64,000 nt of DNA from Mycoplasma yeatsii (lineage in GTDB: Bacteria > Bacillota_I > Bacilli_A > Mycoplasmatales > Mycoplasmataceae): NCBI RefSeq assembly GCF_030815295.1, contig NZ_JAUSWP010000004.1. One strand, written 5' to 3'. Each line of letters starts with the position of its first letter. Positions within the stretch are counted from its first letter, which is position 1. The notes under the pieces were generated by a model. It worked only from the letters and a program-made list of their open reading frames with translations. It did not search any database and was not told where the DNA came from. Below, piece after piece: positions 1 through 11,887 of the stretch. The position numbers were made by a program, and so were the translations under genes.

Positions 1-26
1 GAATATTAAAAAAATTCAAATGAAAA

Positions 27-49
27 ACACCTCAAGAACTATGAGGTGT
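27..49 (-). terminator. terminator of the BspA-like gene
   Basis: An 8-bp stem (ACACCTCA/TGAGGTGT) with a 7-nt loop is followed on the minus strand by a run of T. It lies about 60 bases after the stop codon of the upstream minus-strand gene. Confidence 0.75.
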
Positions 50-107
50 GTATAATAAACATAACTATTTAGTCTAATAATTTTGTCCCGGTTTCAGATT
101 TGCATTT

Positions 108-1877
108 TTATTTTCTATTTTTTCTTGAAGCAATAAACATATAAACTACAGCAATCAATACAAGCACAGAAGCAACTATAAATACTATTGTTTGTCATTT
201 AATTTTATTTGTTTTTTGATCAGGAGCATTAAATTTTGGTCAATTTGTTTGTCCTAAATTAGATACAGAAGCGAAGTTATCAAAGTTTGTTACTTTTGAA
301 ACATTTCATTCAGATAAGTTTTGGTTAAATGCTACAGCACCTTCAAACATCGCATACATATCTATTACATTTTTTGTATTTCATTTAGAAATGTCTTGAT
401 TAAACTTAATAGCTTCTCTAAACATAGTTTGCATATTTGTTACATTCGAAACATCTCAAGCAGTGTATTTTAACTCACCTTTTTCAGTTTGTTTAGTATT
501 TATGCTTTTATTAAAGCTTGAAGCTTTATTAAACATCGCTTGCATATCAGTTACTTTTGAAGTGTTTCATTTAGAAATGTCTTGATTAAAAGATCGTGCA
601 TTTTGAAACATACCGTTCATATTAATTACACTTGAAGTATCTCAATTTGATATATCTTGATCAAATTCTTTAGCGGCATCAAACATTAAACTCATATCTT
701 TTACTTTTGAAGTGTTTCAAGTATTTAATGATTTTCCATCATTATTAAATTTAGATGCTGAACTAAACATATAACTCATATTTGTAACATTTGAAGTGTT
801 CAAACTTGATATATCTTTATTAAAGATATTATTATCAGCAAACATTTTACTCATATTTGTTACATTTGAAGTATCTCAAGCAATGTATGTTTGTTCACCT
901 TTTTTAATTTCTTTTTGTTGAATGTCTTGATTAAATGATTGAGCGTTTTCAAACATACCACTCATATTTTGAACTTTAGAAGTATTTCAAGAAGAAATAT
1001 CTTTGTTAAATGCTTTTGTTCTTGAAAACATTTTACTCATATCAGTTACATTTGAAGTATCTCAATTTCCTATTTCTTCGTTGAATAATTCAGCTGAATC
1101 AAACATACTGCTTAAATTAGTTACACTACTTAAATTTCAATCATTTAATGAATTATTAAATGCTTTTGTGTTGCTAAACATACCACTCATATCAGTTACG
1201 TTTTCAGTGTTTCATTTAGAAATATCACCATCAAAAACTTTAGTATTAGCAAACATTTTACTCATACTAGTAACCTTTGAAACATCTCAAGCAGTGTATT
1301 TTAACTCACCTTTTTCAACTTGTTTAGTGTTTATGTTTTGATTAAAAACTTCAGATTCTTCAAACATAGAATTCATATTAATTACACTTGAAGTATCTCA
1401 ATTAGAAATGTCATTATTAAATGCTTTTGTTTTAGCAAACATACCACTCATATCAGTTACGTTTTTAGTATTTCAATTTGATAAATCAATATTAGAAATT
1501 GAAGAATTATAAAAAGTATGATTCATACTAGTTATTTTTTCAGTGTTTCATTTTTCAACACCTTTAATTTCTTTTGAAGTAACACTTCTAAAAGCATCTG
1601 TTAAGTTTGTTATAATTTCAGGTAATATTTCAGGAACTTGTTCAGTTTTAGGTAAAAATCTTTCTATTTGAATTTCACCTTTATCATTTGTAAAATATCC
1701 GATTTTAGTACAAATTAATTTCTCTTTTTCAGTTTTATATTCAGCTTTTTGTGATTTTTTTTCAACTTGTTTTAAAACTAAAATATTATCTGTTTTATTA
1801 GTTTGAAAAACTAAACTACTTGATAAAGCAGTTGAAGAAATAGTTAATAATGAAATAAATGTTAATAGTTTTTTCAC
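108..1877 (-). CDS. BspA-like (DUF285 repeat) surface protein with C-terminal membrane anchor
   Basis: This encodes 589 residues when internal TGA codons are read as Trp. An N-terminal signal segment (MKKLLTFISLLTISSTALSSS) has no lipobox cysteine, so this is probably a secreted protein and not a lipoprotein. After about 110 residues of non-repetitive sequence come about 15 units of 24-30 residues of the type W-[DN]-[TV]-S-x-V-[TI]-x-M-x-x-M-F, with FN.DIS endings, typical of the DUF285/BspA-like family. A hydrophobic helix near the C-terminus (TIVFIVASVLVLIAVVYMF) followed by a basic tail (ASRKNRK) anchors it in the membrane with repeats outside. Such repeats are known surface adhesins or variable antigens in mycoplasmas; the ligand is unknown. 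A ribosome-binding AGGAGA lies just before the start. Confidence 0.85.
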
Positions 1878-1938
1878 GATTTTCTCCTATTTTATATACT
1901 AAATAATAATATCAAACTTTTAAAATAATAAAAAATCT

Positions 1939-4155
1939 CTATTTGTTTAAAGTTGAAATTATAACTTCTTGAAGTGTTGTATTTCTTTTTTTAGAACTTC
2001 GGTTAATACCTTGGATAAATATGTCTTCTTTTGTAATAATAATTAATTCTTTTTTAGCTCTAGTAATAGCTGTATATAATAATTTTTTATCTATAAACTG
2101 GTTAAAATGAGTAGCATCTAAAACTAAAATAACTTTATCATATTCACTACCTTGAGTTTTATGAACACTACATGCATAACTTAAAGTTAAATCATCAAAA
2201 TTTTGATTATTAAACTCTAAAATAGTGTTATTAAAATTTACAATTGCAAAATCAAATTTATTATTTTTATAAATAATTGAATCAATAATTCCAACATCAC
2301 CATTTGAAATATTTAATTTACTATCATTTTTTAAATACATGATTTTATCTGATTCGATATATTTATTTTTTGCTCTTTGATATATTTTTTGTTGATCATT
2401 AATATTGAAATTGAAATTAGATTGAATTAGATCATTTAAATTATTTATCCCTAAAGTTCCTGCATACATTGGACAAATTATTTGAGTATTATAAGGATTA
2501 TTAAAATCTAAATCTTTAGCATAATTAGTTTTAATTTGTTCTAAACAATATTCTTTATCTGTATTAAAAATAAATTTAACATTATTTAATTGATCAATTT
2601 TTGTAATATCAAAAGTGTTGTTTTTAATCATATAAGCAAGATCAATAATTCCATTGTTTTCTTTTTGACGATGAATATGTTCTAAATTAATTGTAGGAAT
2701 AGTATTTGTTTTTATAATATCAAAAAAGACATTTCCATAATTTACACTTGGTAATTGTTCTGGATCGCCTACTAAAACTATTTTTTTAGCTTTTAAACTA
2801 GATTGTAAAAATTGACTAAATAAACGATTATCAATCATTGAACACTCATCAACTATTAATAAATCAAATGATAAAGCATTGTGTTTATTAATAAGAAATC
2901 TGTTTTCATCACCATCATATTCCAATAATCTATGAATAGTTGTAGCTTCTGATTCTATAAAGTTTTCTCTAATTTTAGCAGCAGCTCTTCCAGTTGGTGT
3001 TGAGATAGAGAATTTAGATTTTTTATACATTTTTTGCATTAACTTAACAATAGCTTGAATAATTGTAGTTTTTCCAGTTCCAGGTCCACCTGTAATAATA
3101 GTTATATTATTTTTAGCAAAAGTTTTTAAAGCATTAATTTGAGAATTATCATATTTAAAATCTTTAATATTTTTAGAACTTGCAATTTCATTTTCTATTT
3201 CTAGTATATATTTATCTAAAGTTTGTTCATCAATTGAATTATTTAAATTATTTTTTAAATGATAATCTAAGCTTAAAGCAATTTCTTGTTCATCATAATA
3301 TGAATTATGAGTATAAATTTTATTTTCTTTAAATACTAATAAATTATGATCTTTAGCGTGTAAAAGACTAGATAATAATAAGTCTTTATTTTCATTAATA
3401 TCTATATTAATAAACTCTTTGATTTTTCTAAATAATGCTTCTTTATTTGTATAACTATCTCCAGTTGAAAATAAAATTTCATCACAACAATGAAAAGCTC
3501 AATAAGCTATTCTGTTAATGTCATAAGGATTTTTTGAAAAATGAAGTCATATTTTATCAATATCTTGGATATTTCCTAAATTTCTTTGAAAAGCAAATTC
3601 AAAAAAATTATTAGTAAATATATTAATAAGTTCTTCTTGACTATTAACATATCATTGAGCTTTTTCTAAAATATTTAAATTTAACTTATTATTAATAAAT
3701 TCACTTGTTAATGAATTATTTTGATTAATATCATAAATAATGTCATAAATATGTTCTAGTTTTGATTTATTTATACCTTGAATTGATAAAAATTTTTCTT
3801 TATCATCTAATATTTCTTGAATAAAATTTTCAGAATAATGTTCAGCTATTTTTTTAGCTGTTAAATTACCAATACCAGGAAAAACATCAGATTTTAAGAA
3901 ATTAATAATTTGTTGTTTATTATCAATTTGAGCAAAATCAAAACTAACTACATCAAAACTAGACCCATATTTAGCATGGGTATTAACTGATCCTGTGATT
4001 TCATATAAAACTTTAGTTTTCATCAAACCAATTTGACCTTTAATTTTGATTGTTTTTTTCTCATTTTCTTCACTAGTAAAAATAGCAAGACCTCAATTGC
4101 CTGATAAATATATAAATTTTGAAATATATCCTCTTAGTTTTATTTGTTTTTCCAT
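1939..4155 (-). CDS. recD2: RecD2-like ATP-dependent DNA helicase (exodeoxyribonuclease V alpha-type)
   Basis: A 738-residue SF1B helicase, the usual length for Mollicutes RecD2. The N-terminal third has helix-hairpin-helix sequence (PGIGNLTAKKIAE and IQGINKSKLEHI, about residues 85-140). Walker A is GGPGTGKT near residue 355, motif II is VDECSMID near 435, motif III is LVGDPEQLPS near 463, and the C-terminal UvrD-like part has SYACSVHKTQGSEYDKV. RecD2 proteins unwind DNA 5'-3' without RecBC and act in repair or replication restart. The start is ATG at 4155; internal TGA codons are Trp. The preceding membrane protein ends 9 bases upstream, suggesting cotranscription. Confidence 0.88.
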
Positions 4156-4164
4156 AATTTCTTT

Positions 4165-4815
4165 CTATTGATTAGTATTTTTGTTTTTATATAAATTATT
4201 TTTAAATTCTATTAATTCTAATTCTTCTTGTTCTTTTTTATATTTATATTCTAATTTTTTAATTGCTCTTAATTGTTTTTTTGTAGGTATTATTTCACCG
4301 TTTTGATAAGCTAGTAAAATAATTTTATTTTCTTCTTCAATTTGATATTCTTTATTTCTTTGTAACATGCTTAATAATGTGCCAATAATAACTCCAAATA
4401 AACCACTAACTATAGCTATAGCAAATCTAACTAATGATTTTACAGTGTATGAAACATTTCAGTTATACATTAAATCTCCAGTATAAATTATTGAAACACA
4501 AAGCATAGCTAATCCTAGACAATAACTTAATGCATCTGATTTTAAAACATTAAATCATATTAATATTCAGTTAATAAAAGTTACTATTATTAAATAAGCT
4601 AAACAAATTAATGCTAAATATAAATAAGCAAGTTTACCTAGTTTTTTATAATAATTAAAGTTAAAGTTTTGTAAATCTCCACCAACTAAAAATAAAATCA
4701 CTAAAAATAAACTAATTACAGTTAAAATTTGAACTAAAAAATTTATTCAAATAGGAGTTCTAGAGTTTTGAAATTTAATTTCATTTAATAATCTTTGTTT
4801 TTGTTGTTTTTGCAT
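4165..4815 (-). CDS. conserved membrane protein, four-TM type, unknown function
   Basis: A 216-residue protein that I do not recognise. It has about four hydrophobic segments in the first 145 residues (for example INFLVQILTVISLFLVILFLV, LYLALICLAYLIIVTFI, and a final FAIAIVSGLFGVIIGTLL). A charged, probably coiled cytoplasmic tail follows (KKQLRAIKKLEYKYKKEQEELELIEFKNNL). The ATG at 4815 is preceded by AAGGAAAA. It lies directly upstream of recD2, but no functional link is visible. Confidence 0.7.
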
Positions 4816-4857
4816 AATTATTTTCCTTTTAATTAATTTTAAGTATATCAAATAGAA

Positions 4858-4966
4858 ATAAAAAAGCACCTTTATAGGTGCTTATAAATTGTGCATAGAA
4901 GAGAATCTCTTCTGTAAAAAGATATATAACTTAAATAATGACATTTTGCGTGCACTACATACACAT
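4858..4966 (-). ncRNA. putative structured small RNA or leader with intrinsic terminator
   Basis: On the minus strand a -10 box TATAAT (4971-4976) is followed by about 105 non-coding bases. These contain a perfect 7-bp hairpin (AGAAGAG/CTCTTCT around 4895-4912), a possible long-range GTGCA/TGCAC pairing, and then an 8-bp terminator stem (4864-4883) with a T run. No open frame fits. It could be an independent small RNA or an attenuated leader of the membrane protein that starts at 4815. I cannot assign it to a known RNA family. Confidence 0.5.
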
Positions 4967-5000
4967 TAATATTATATATCTTTTTAAAATAAAATTAAAA

Positions 5001-5024
5001 AAACACTAGTAAATTCTAGTGTTT
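5001..5024 (-). terminator. terminator after tRNA-Gly
   Basis: A 9-bp stem (AAACACTAG/CTAGTGTTT, 6-nt loop) follows the tRNA on the minus strand and continues into a T run. Confidence 0.75.
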
Positions 5025-5036
5025 GTTATTTTCATA

Positions 5037-5110
5037 TGGAGCAGGTGAAGGGAATCGAACCCTCACAGTCAGCTTGGAAGGCTGAAGTTCTACCATTAAA
5101 CTACACCTGC
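5037..5110 (-). tRNA. trnG: tRNA-Gly (anticodon UCC)
   Basis: A 74-base cloverleaf on the minus strand has acceptor stem GCAGGTG/CACCTGC, D arm GTTTAATGGTAGAAC, anticodon loop CTTCCAA (UCC), T loop GGTTCGATTCC, and an encoded CCA end. Mollicutes typically decode all glycine codons with one UCC tRNA. Confidence 0.95.
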
Positions 5111-5181
5111 GTTAACTTGACACTCTTATATAATAATACATATATTTCTAAGTGTCAATAACTTTTTTAAAATTTTTTGAA

Positions 5182-5448
5182 TTATTTTCTAATTCCTAAT
5201 TTTTCAATAATAGCTTTATATCTGTTAACGTCTTTTCTAACTAAGTAATTTAAGAAATGTCTTCTTTGAGCAACTTTTTTTAATAAGCTTCTTCTTGTTG
5301 GAACATCTTTTTTGTGAACTTTTAAGTGTTCAGTCATGTTAGCGATTTCTTTAGTTAGAATTGCGATTTGAACTTCAGCTAAACCAGTATTTTTTTCTGA
5401 TCCACCGAATTCTTTAATTAAAGCTAATTTATCTTGTTTTGATATCAT
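5182..5448 (-). CDS. rpsO: 30S ribosomal protein S15
   Basis: An 88-residue protein with the full S15 signature (LTEHLKVHKKDVPTRRSLLKKVAQRRHFLNYLVRKD). It binds 16S rRNA early in assembly of the small-subunit platform. The ATG at 5448 is preceded by GAGGGAGC. It has its own -10 box (5538-5543) and a leader of about 85 bases with a possible 7-bp stem (GTATTAT/ATAATAC), which could be the site of autoregulation known for S15 in other bacteria. Confidence 0.96.
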   Translation of the reverse strand: MISKQDKLALIKEFGGSEKNTGLAEVQIAILTKEIANMTEHLKVHKKDVPTRRSLLKKVAQRRHFLNYLVRKDVNRYKAIIEKLGIRK

Positions 5449-5543
5449 GATATAGCTCCCTCTTTTGTGATTTATTAATGTATTATCAAAGATATATTTG
5501 GGATGAATAATACCTTTGGTAAACTATCAACTAAAATATTATA
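5449..5543 (-). promoter_or_regulatory. rpsO promoter and structured leader
   Basis: A TATAAT -10 box on the minus strand (5538-5543) is followed by an untranslated leader able to pair GTATTAT with ATAATAC around a loop ahead of the ribosome-binding site. The S15 autoregulation role is inferred from other bacteria. Confidence 0.4.
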
Positions 5544-5651
5544 ACACTAAAGTAGAAAAATGATAATATTTTTTAAAATTCGTAAAAATTATTTTATAAG
5601 AATATTATCTGACAGAGAAAAACTTATTAAACAAAGAGAAGAATAATATCA

Positions 5652-5677
5652 AAAAAAGACTCTTAAGAGTCTTTTTT
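5652..5677. terminator. bidirectional terminator after the P-type ATPase gene
   Basis: A near-perfect palindrome AAAAAAGACTCTTAAGAGTCTTTTTT lies 6 bases after the ATPase stop codon. Confidence 0.8.
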
Positions 5678-5683
5678 AATTTA

Positions 5684-8602
5684 CTAATTGGTTTTTGATT
5701 TTGTTTGTTTTTTCTTTTTATCTTGTTCTAAAACTTGTGTTTTGTTATCTTGTTCTACTAATTGAGCAATTAATTTTTGATTATTTTCTCAACTTCTAGA
5801 ACTTAAATGATATGAATAGAATTGAATTAAATCAGTTATAGTCATAAATAATGTTGGAATTAAAGCACAAGCTAAACTAGTGAATAATATTCAGAAATTA
5901 TTATTACTTCAACTTAAATGATTTTGTTTATTAATTGATAATAATCCAAATACTGTATCATTAACTCCAGGAATTACAAATGCAAGCATTGAAACAATTA
6001 AAACAATTGATGATCCAACTATTAGTGGTTTTGAAACTGTTCAATCTATTTTTCTAGTTTCTTTTCAATTAGTCAATTTAATTAAATGACTAAATATTGT
6101 AGGAGCTACAACACTTGTAATAAACATTGCAGTTCTACCAAAAATTATAAATTCATTTAATTTTGTCGGATTTGTTAAAAAGTAATTTCTATTATTTTGA
6201 ATAAATAAGAATCAGTTATCTGCTTTAGTTTTAGTTCGATCCATTCAATAATTCATATCAGTTGCTGACATTGCAATAATAAAACTAATAATTTGAGCAA
6301 CTGATAGAGATAATCCTATTTGAAAAATAGGTCATACAATATCTTTTAAAATTCCATCATTTTTCTTTTGAGGTTTTAATAATATTAAAGAATTATCTAA
6401 AGGACTCATTCCAATACCAAAAGCTAAACATGAATCAACAACTAAGTTTATAAATAAAATATTTGAAGCTTCAAAAGGTGAAACTTTTAAAAATAATGAA
6501 ATTAAAACTATACTTAAAACATTTGCTAAATTAAATCCTAATAATAAAACAATTGCACGTCTAATTTTTTGAAATACGTTTCTTCCTTCAACAACACCTT
6601 TAATAATTGTTTTAAAATTATCATCAGTTAAAATCGCATCGGCTGCTTGTTTTGCTACATCTGTTCCAGTAATTCCCATAGCAACACCAATATCAGCTTT
6701 ACTTAAACTTGGAGCATCATTAACTCCATCTCCAGTCATCGAAACAATATAACCTTTATTTTGTAATGCTTGAACAATTCTAACTTTATGTTCTGGATTA
6801 ACTCTTGCAAAAATTTTAATATTATCAATTGCACTTGCTAATTCTTGATCTGAAAATTGTTCTAGTTTTTCTGAAGTTAAAACTTCATAAGGAGTGTAAG
6901 CTAAATCTAAAGCTTTACCAATAGCTAAAGCAGTAATTGCGTGATCACCAGTTATCATCACAACTTTAATTCCTGCTTTTCTAGCTTCATTAATTGCCTG
7001 AACAGCTTCAGGTCTTACAGGATCTATCATTCCAGTCGCAGCTATAAAAATTAAATCTGATTCATAATTTTTATCATCATCACTAATTATTTTAAAAGCA
7101 TAACCTAAAACTCTTAATGCATCATCACTTAATGTTGAAGTTGCTTTTTTAATTTCTCTTTTATGATCTGAAGTTAATTTAACAATTTTATTATCTAAAT
7201 ATATTTTTTTACATTTTTTTAATAATTCGTCTAATGCACCTTTTGTAAATACAACTTTTTGATTATTTTCTAAACTATTAACTGTTGTCATTAATTTTCT
7301 TTCACTATCAAAAGGTATTTCATCAAGTCTTTTATATTTTTTTCTAAATTTTTGTTCATCTACATTCATCATTTCAGCAAAATCAACTAATGCTAATTCA
7401 GTAGGATCACCAATTCTTTCACCGTTTTCAGTAATTGAATCATTTGGTAAAACTAATGCTTTTAAAAACATTTTTTTAGCATCATTTACTTTTAAATTAA
7501 TAAACTCATCTGAATTAATTACTTTATTATTTCAAATAACTTTTTCAATAGTCATTTTATTTTGAGTTAATGTTCCAGTTTTATCAGTACAAATCACATT
7601 AACTGAACCTAGTGTTTCTATACTTTCTAATTTTTTAACAATAACATTTTCTTTAACCATTCTTTTTGTTGAAAAAGATAACGTAATTGAAACAATAGCT
7701 GATAATGATTCAGGAATAACTCCAATTGCTAATGTAATTGCTACCATTAAATAATTTGCTCAACTATTTTTATTTCCTGTAAATAAGAATAATAAAAATA
7801 TAAACGCACTAATAACAACAGCAATAAAAGAAATTAAATAACTAAATTTATTAATCTTTCTTCCTAAACTTGTAGTTTGATCTTCATTTTCTGAAACTGC
7901 TTTACTTATTTTACCAATCTCAGTATTAACTCCAGTTTCAATAACAACTCCCACTGCACGTCCTGAAGTTATAAAAGTTGACATAAAAGCAATGTTTTTC
8001 ATATCAGATAATATTTTAGTTTTTTTAATAGCATCTGAAGTTTTTTCAACACTAACTGATTCACCAGTTAAAATTGATTCATCAACCATACAATCACTAG
8101 TTTCAATTAAACGTAATTCAGCTGGAACATATTTTCCTGCTTCTAAAACTACAATATCACCAACTACTAAATCAGTTGCATCAATTTCTCTGCTTATTTG
8201 ATCTCTTATAACTATTGCTTTAGGTTGAGATAAAGATTTTAATGCATCAACTGATTTTCTTGCTCTAATTTCTTGAACAGTTTCTAAAGTAGCATCTAAT
8301 AAAATAACAAACATAATCACAATAAAATCAATAAAATCTTCAAAATGAGGTTTTAAAGTATGTTTAGCTATTAAAGGAGCAATTATTGAAATTATTGCAG
8401 CAATAAATAAAACTATTTGAATAGGTCTAGCTAATGCTTTTAAAAATAACACAACTGCAGGAGTTGGTTTTTTTACAGGTAAAGCATTTTTACCATTTTT
8501 AGTTAATCTCAAATTAGCTTCAGCTTCAGTTAAACCATTTTTAAAATCTGTTTTTAAACTCGATTCAACTTCACTTAAAGTTTGAGTTTTATAATCGTTC
8601 AT
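5684..8602 (-). CDS. P-type (P2, Ca2+/Mg2+-like) cation-transporting ATPase
   Basis: A 972-residue membrane pump. In order it has an N-terminal cation-ATPase domain (LSEVESSLKTDFKNGLTEAEA), actuator motif LTGES near residue 175, the phosphorylation site DKTGTLT with D340, the nucleotide-binding KGALDELL region, and the hinge TGDGVNDAPSL near 624. A C-terminal cluster of transmembrane helices follows, ending in a basic tail and tandem stops TAG TAA. The architecture is that of SERCA-like or MgtA-like P2 ATPases; the ion cannot be assigned from sequence alone. It begins 6 bases after the engB stop, so it is the last gene of that operon. Five or more TGA codons are read as Trp. Confidence 0.9.
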
Positions 8603-8608
8603 ACAAAT

Positions 8609-9196
8609 TTACTCCTCTAAAAGTTCGTTTATTTTATCATAACACTCACTTATATTTGTTTTGTTTAAATTCGATATTTTTATAAAACTATCACTAGAAA
8701 CAAATCCTAATGTTTGTTTAATCATTTGTTCATTTTTACTATATTCATTTCTTTTTAGTTTATCTAATTTAGTTCCAACAATCACAACTTTGATATTATA
8801 GTATTTTAAAAATTCATACATTTGAATATCGTCTTTAGTTGGTTTATGACGCAGATCAACTAACATAAAAACACCTTTTAAATTTTTTCTATTTACAAAA
8901 TAATCTTGCATCATTTTAGCAAATTGAATTTTAGTTGCATCATTAATTTTTGCATACCCATATCCTGGAGCATCAACTAATCTAAACTGAGATTTATTAA
9001 TATCAAAAAAATTTAACAACCTAGTTTTACCTGGAGTATTTGCAACTTTTGCCAACTTATTATTATTTGTTAAAGAATTAATAAAACTAGATTTACCTAC
9101 ATTACTTCTTCCAACAAAACAAATTTCACTAATCTCATCATTAATTCATCCACTTCTATCAGCTGCTGATTTAATAAATACGGCTTGTTTAATCAT
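8609..9196 (-). CDS. engB: ribosome-biogenesis GTP-binding protein YsxC/EngB
   Basis: A 195-residue TRAFAC GTPase. G1 is GRSNVGKSSF, G3 is DAPGYGYA, and G4 is TKLDK. It is required for 50S subunit maturation. The ATG at 9196 is preceded by TTAGGAGAG. The ORF needs one TGA as Trp near the N-terminus (DRSGWINDE). It is part of a minus-strand operon with three upstream unknown genes and the P-type ATPase downstream. Confidence 0.93.
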
Positions 9197-9206
9197 AAAT
9201 ACTCTC

Positions 9207-9788
9207 CTAATCTTTAATATATTTATTTAAATTATCTTTAATTCAAATTTCTAAATTTTTATTTATATAAAGTTTAATTTGTTCTTTATTGTTATTTTTA
9301 TCAAAATAATTAATAACTACTTTTTTAAATGTTTTATTTTCAAATCTAATAGAAAAGATTTTTTCTATCTCTATTAATGTATTAGAAAAAATTAAATATT
9401 TTGTTGTATTAATTACTAATATTGTTTTAATAAGTTTAGGATTTAAAAAATATAATAATATTACATTAATAATTTTAATAATCACACATATTTCAAACAC
9501 ATAATATTTATTAGAAATGTTTTGATTAATATATAAACTAAAAATTACACTAACTATTATTAATAAAACAAAATCAAATAAGCTATTAAATAAAACTATT
9601 AAGTAATTTTTATGATTATATAAATATAAAAGGTTTTCTTTTTTAATAAGTTTAAGTCTAACTTTAATTTGAAATAATAAATAAAAATTACTAATAAATA
9701 TAAATATTGATAAACATAAAATTAAAACATATAAAACTATTGAAGAAATCAAACTAGAACTAATATTATTACTTATCATTATTTTCAT
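9207..9788 (-). CDS. hypothetical membrane protein
   Basis: Up to 193 residues with three predicted transmembrane segments (SSIVLYVLILCLSIFIFISN, SLFDFVLLIIVSVIFSLYI, VCVIIKIINVILLYF-like) and a hydrophilic C-terminal tail. The first ATG (9788) overlaps the end of the preceding gene by 20 bases. A second ATG at 9779 (MISNNIS) has a better-spaced AGAG and may be the true start. The overlap indicates translational coupling with the PH-like protein upstream. I do not recognise the family. Confidence 0.6.
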
Positions 9789-10398
9789 CTCTTTTTCTAA
9801 TTAATTTTTGAATTGTTAAAACAAAATCAAAAACTTCACCTGTAATTTGAATTTCTTGTTTATTAGTTGTTAGATAACAAGAATCTAAAAATTGATCATT
9901 TTTTTTAATTACACAAACTGAAATTGATTTAATATCAGTTATTAAAATCTTAAAATAAGAATCTAACAAATTAATAACTACTCTTTTATTTGTTAGATAG
10001 ATTGTTGATTGTTGTAATTGATAATCAACTCGTTTTTTTAACTTAACATTTTCTTTTAAAAATAAATAATCATCATATAAAAAGTCTTTAATTAAGTTTT
10101 GTTTAGTTTCTTTTTTAAGTTTAGTTTTATTTAAATTCTTTTTATCATTAACTGAAATTAAAAAATCTTTTTCTAATAAAGCAATTTCATCAGCAGGAAG
10201 TTCAAATTTAAACGTTGTTTGATTTAAATTATCATTTTTATGTTTAAGTTTATATTCATTTCATTTTTTAAAAAAATCTTTATTGTAATTAATAAAAGCT
10301 TGATTTTTAATTTGATATAAATAAGCTAATAATCCCATTACAATAAGTAAAACAAAATAAATTATTAATAAAACTATAAAAGCAATTATTTTATCCAT
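9769..10398 (-). CDS. membrane-anchored protein with a PH-like domain (putative)
   Basis: A 209-residue protein with one N-terminal transmembrane helix (IIAFIVLLIIYFVLLIVMGL). The C-terminal part (about residues 130-205) reads STIYLTNKRVVINLL...ITDIKSISV...YLTTNKQEIQI. This looks like the beta-rich bacterial PH domain pattern (xLYLTNKRl...dI.si). The resemblance is pattern-based and unconfirmed. The upstream coiled-coil gene ends one base before this ATG, and the next gene overlaps its end, so the three form a tight operon. Confidence 0.62.
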
Positions 10399-10399
10399 A

Positions 10400-11086
10400 T
10401 TATTCTTCTTCTAAATTAATTGTTTGTTGTCAAAAATTAATAAATTCTAAATAAGCTTGTACTTTATTTAAAATACTTAATCTTTTTAAATTTAAAATAT
10501 CATTGAAATTAATATTTAATTTTAAAATATCAATTAAAAGTTTATTTCCTTCTAATAGATCATCAAAATTCTGTTCACTTATTAAAACATTATAAACTTT
10601 TTTAAACTCATCTTTTTGTGAAATTAATTGTTCAAATAACTGTTTATTTTCTTTTAAAAGTTGATTAGATTTTTCAACTATAACTTGTTTGTAAAAATCA
10701 ATATAATCTTGTTGGTGATTTCACTTCATAGCATTAGTATTATTTTCTAAATCATCTAATTGTTTAAATACAAAATTATTTTGTTTTAATAAAAAAGCTA
10801 AATGTTTACTAATTTGTAAACAACTTATTAAATTAAACACACTACTATCTTTAATATTTACTAGTTCATTTATAATTAAATCTTCTAGTTTTTCTAATTT
10901 ATTTACTAACTGATCTCAATTATCTAAACTTTCGATATTTTCAAATTCATTAATTAAGTTTTCTAACTGGATGTAGTTGTTATTATCTTTATTTAATTCA
11001 TCTAAAACATTATCTAAATTAGCAATAATTAAACCTAAACTAGGTTCAAAAAAATCTAATTCAACTTCTTGGTGATTGTTTGACAT
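10400..11086 (-). CDS. hypothetical cytoplasmic helical protein
   Basis: A 228-residue, Leu/Asn/Lys-rich, almost entirely helical protein with no signal peptide or membrane segment and no recognised motif. The ATG at 11086 follows AAAGGAGAAG. It heads the operon that runs through the PH-like protein, a membrane protein, engB and the P-type ATPase. A -10 box on the minus strand lies at 11119-11124. Confidence 0.62.
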
Positions 11087-11118
11087 TTTACTTCTCCTTT
11101 AATAAAAATATTAATTTA

Positions 11119-11155
11119 ATTATAACTTATATAAATAGTCTTTTTTATATATAAT
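11119..11155. promoter_or_regulatory. divergent promoter region
   Basis: TATAAT boxes lie on both strands (minus 11119-11124, plus 11150-11155) in the 91-base gap between the minus-strand operon starting at 11086 and the plus-strand gene starting at 11178. No clear -35 boxes are seen. Confidence 0.5.
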
Positions 11156-11177
11156 AGAAAATGAAACGAGGTAAATA

Positions 11178-11879
11178 ATGATAGAAATTTATAAATTAAA
11201 AGATCTAAACTCTTATGATTTACAAGCATATTCACACATTAATCCTTGATTTAAAAATAGATTAAATAAGTTGATTTTAAAAAATAAAAAATTAATCTTA
11301 AACTTTAATTTAAATCCAAATGATTACATAACTTTTGATGATATAACTGAAGTTAAATTAGATAAAGTATTTAAAGATGTTAATAATTATTTAAACTTTT
11401 TTAAACCTAAAATTAAACAAATAATAACTGAAAAACAATTATTTAAAAAGTTTAGTAACTCAATTAGAAATTATATGATGTTAGTTGGTATGTGTCATGC
11501 AATTAACACTATGATTGATTTTTATAAACAATTAGATAAAGAAGTGATCTTAAATAAACAACAACTAGTATATTTATTAGCAAATGAAGTTTTAGATAAA
11601 AAATTTGAAAGATATACAATTGAAGTACTTAAATTAATTCCTGATGAATATAAAAATAATTTAAAAGATTTATACTCAGAAAAAATTGAAATTCATAATA
11701 GTTTTTTTAACTCTAAACAATTTGTTAAATGAACAGCTAAATATGCATCAAGGTTATTTAATAATGAAAAAATTAATCAAAAAGATTATTTAAAAATATT
11801 ATATTTATGTTATTTAGAAAATGATTTTAATAGATCTTATATATCTTTATTACAAGAATTCGTAAATAAACTAGTTTAG
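11178..11879 (+). CDS. hypothetical protein
   Basis: A 233-residue, mostly helical protein beginning MIEIYKLKDLNSYDLQAYSH with the ribosome-binding sequence AACGAGG upstream. No catalytic or membrane motif is visible. It ends 8 bases before the choline-kinase-like gene, whose Shine-Dalgarno AGGAGAAAG overlaps the intergenic gap, so the two are probably one transcript. Confidence 0.62.
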
Positions 11880-11887
11880 GAGAAAGT

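Noticed and set aside
1003..1341. Plus-strand ORF of 112 codons
   Set aside because: It is antisense to the BspA-like repeat gene, and its pseudo-repeats only mirror the repeat units.
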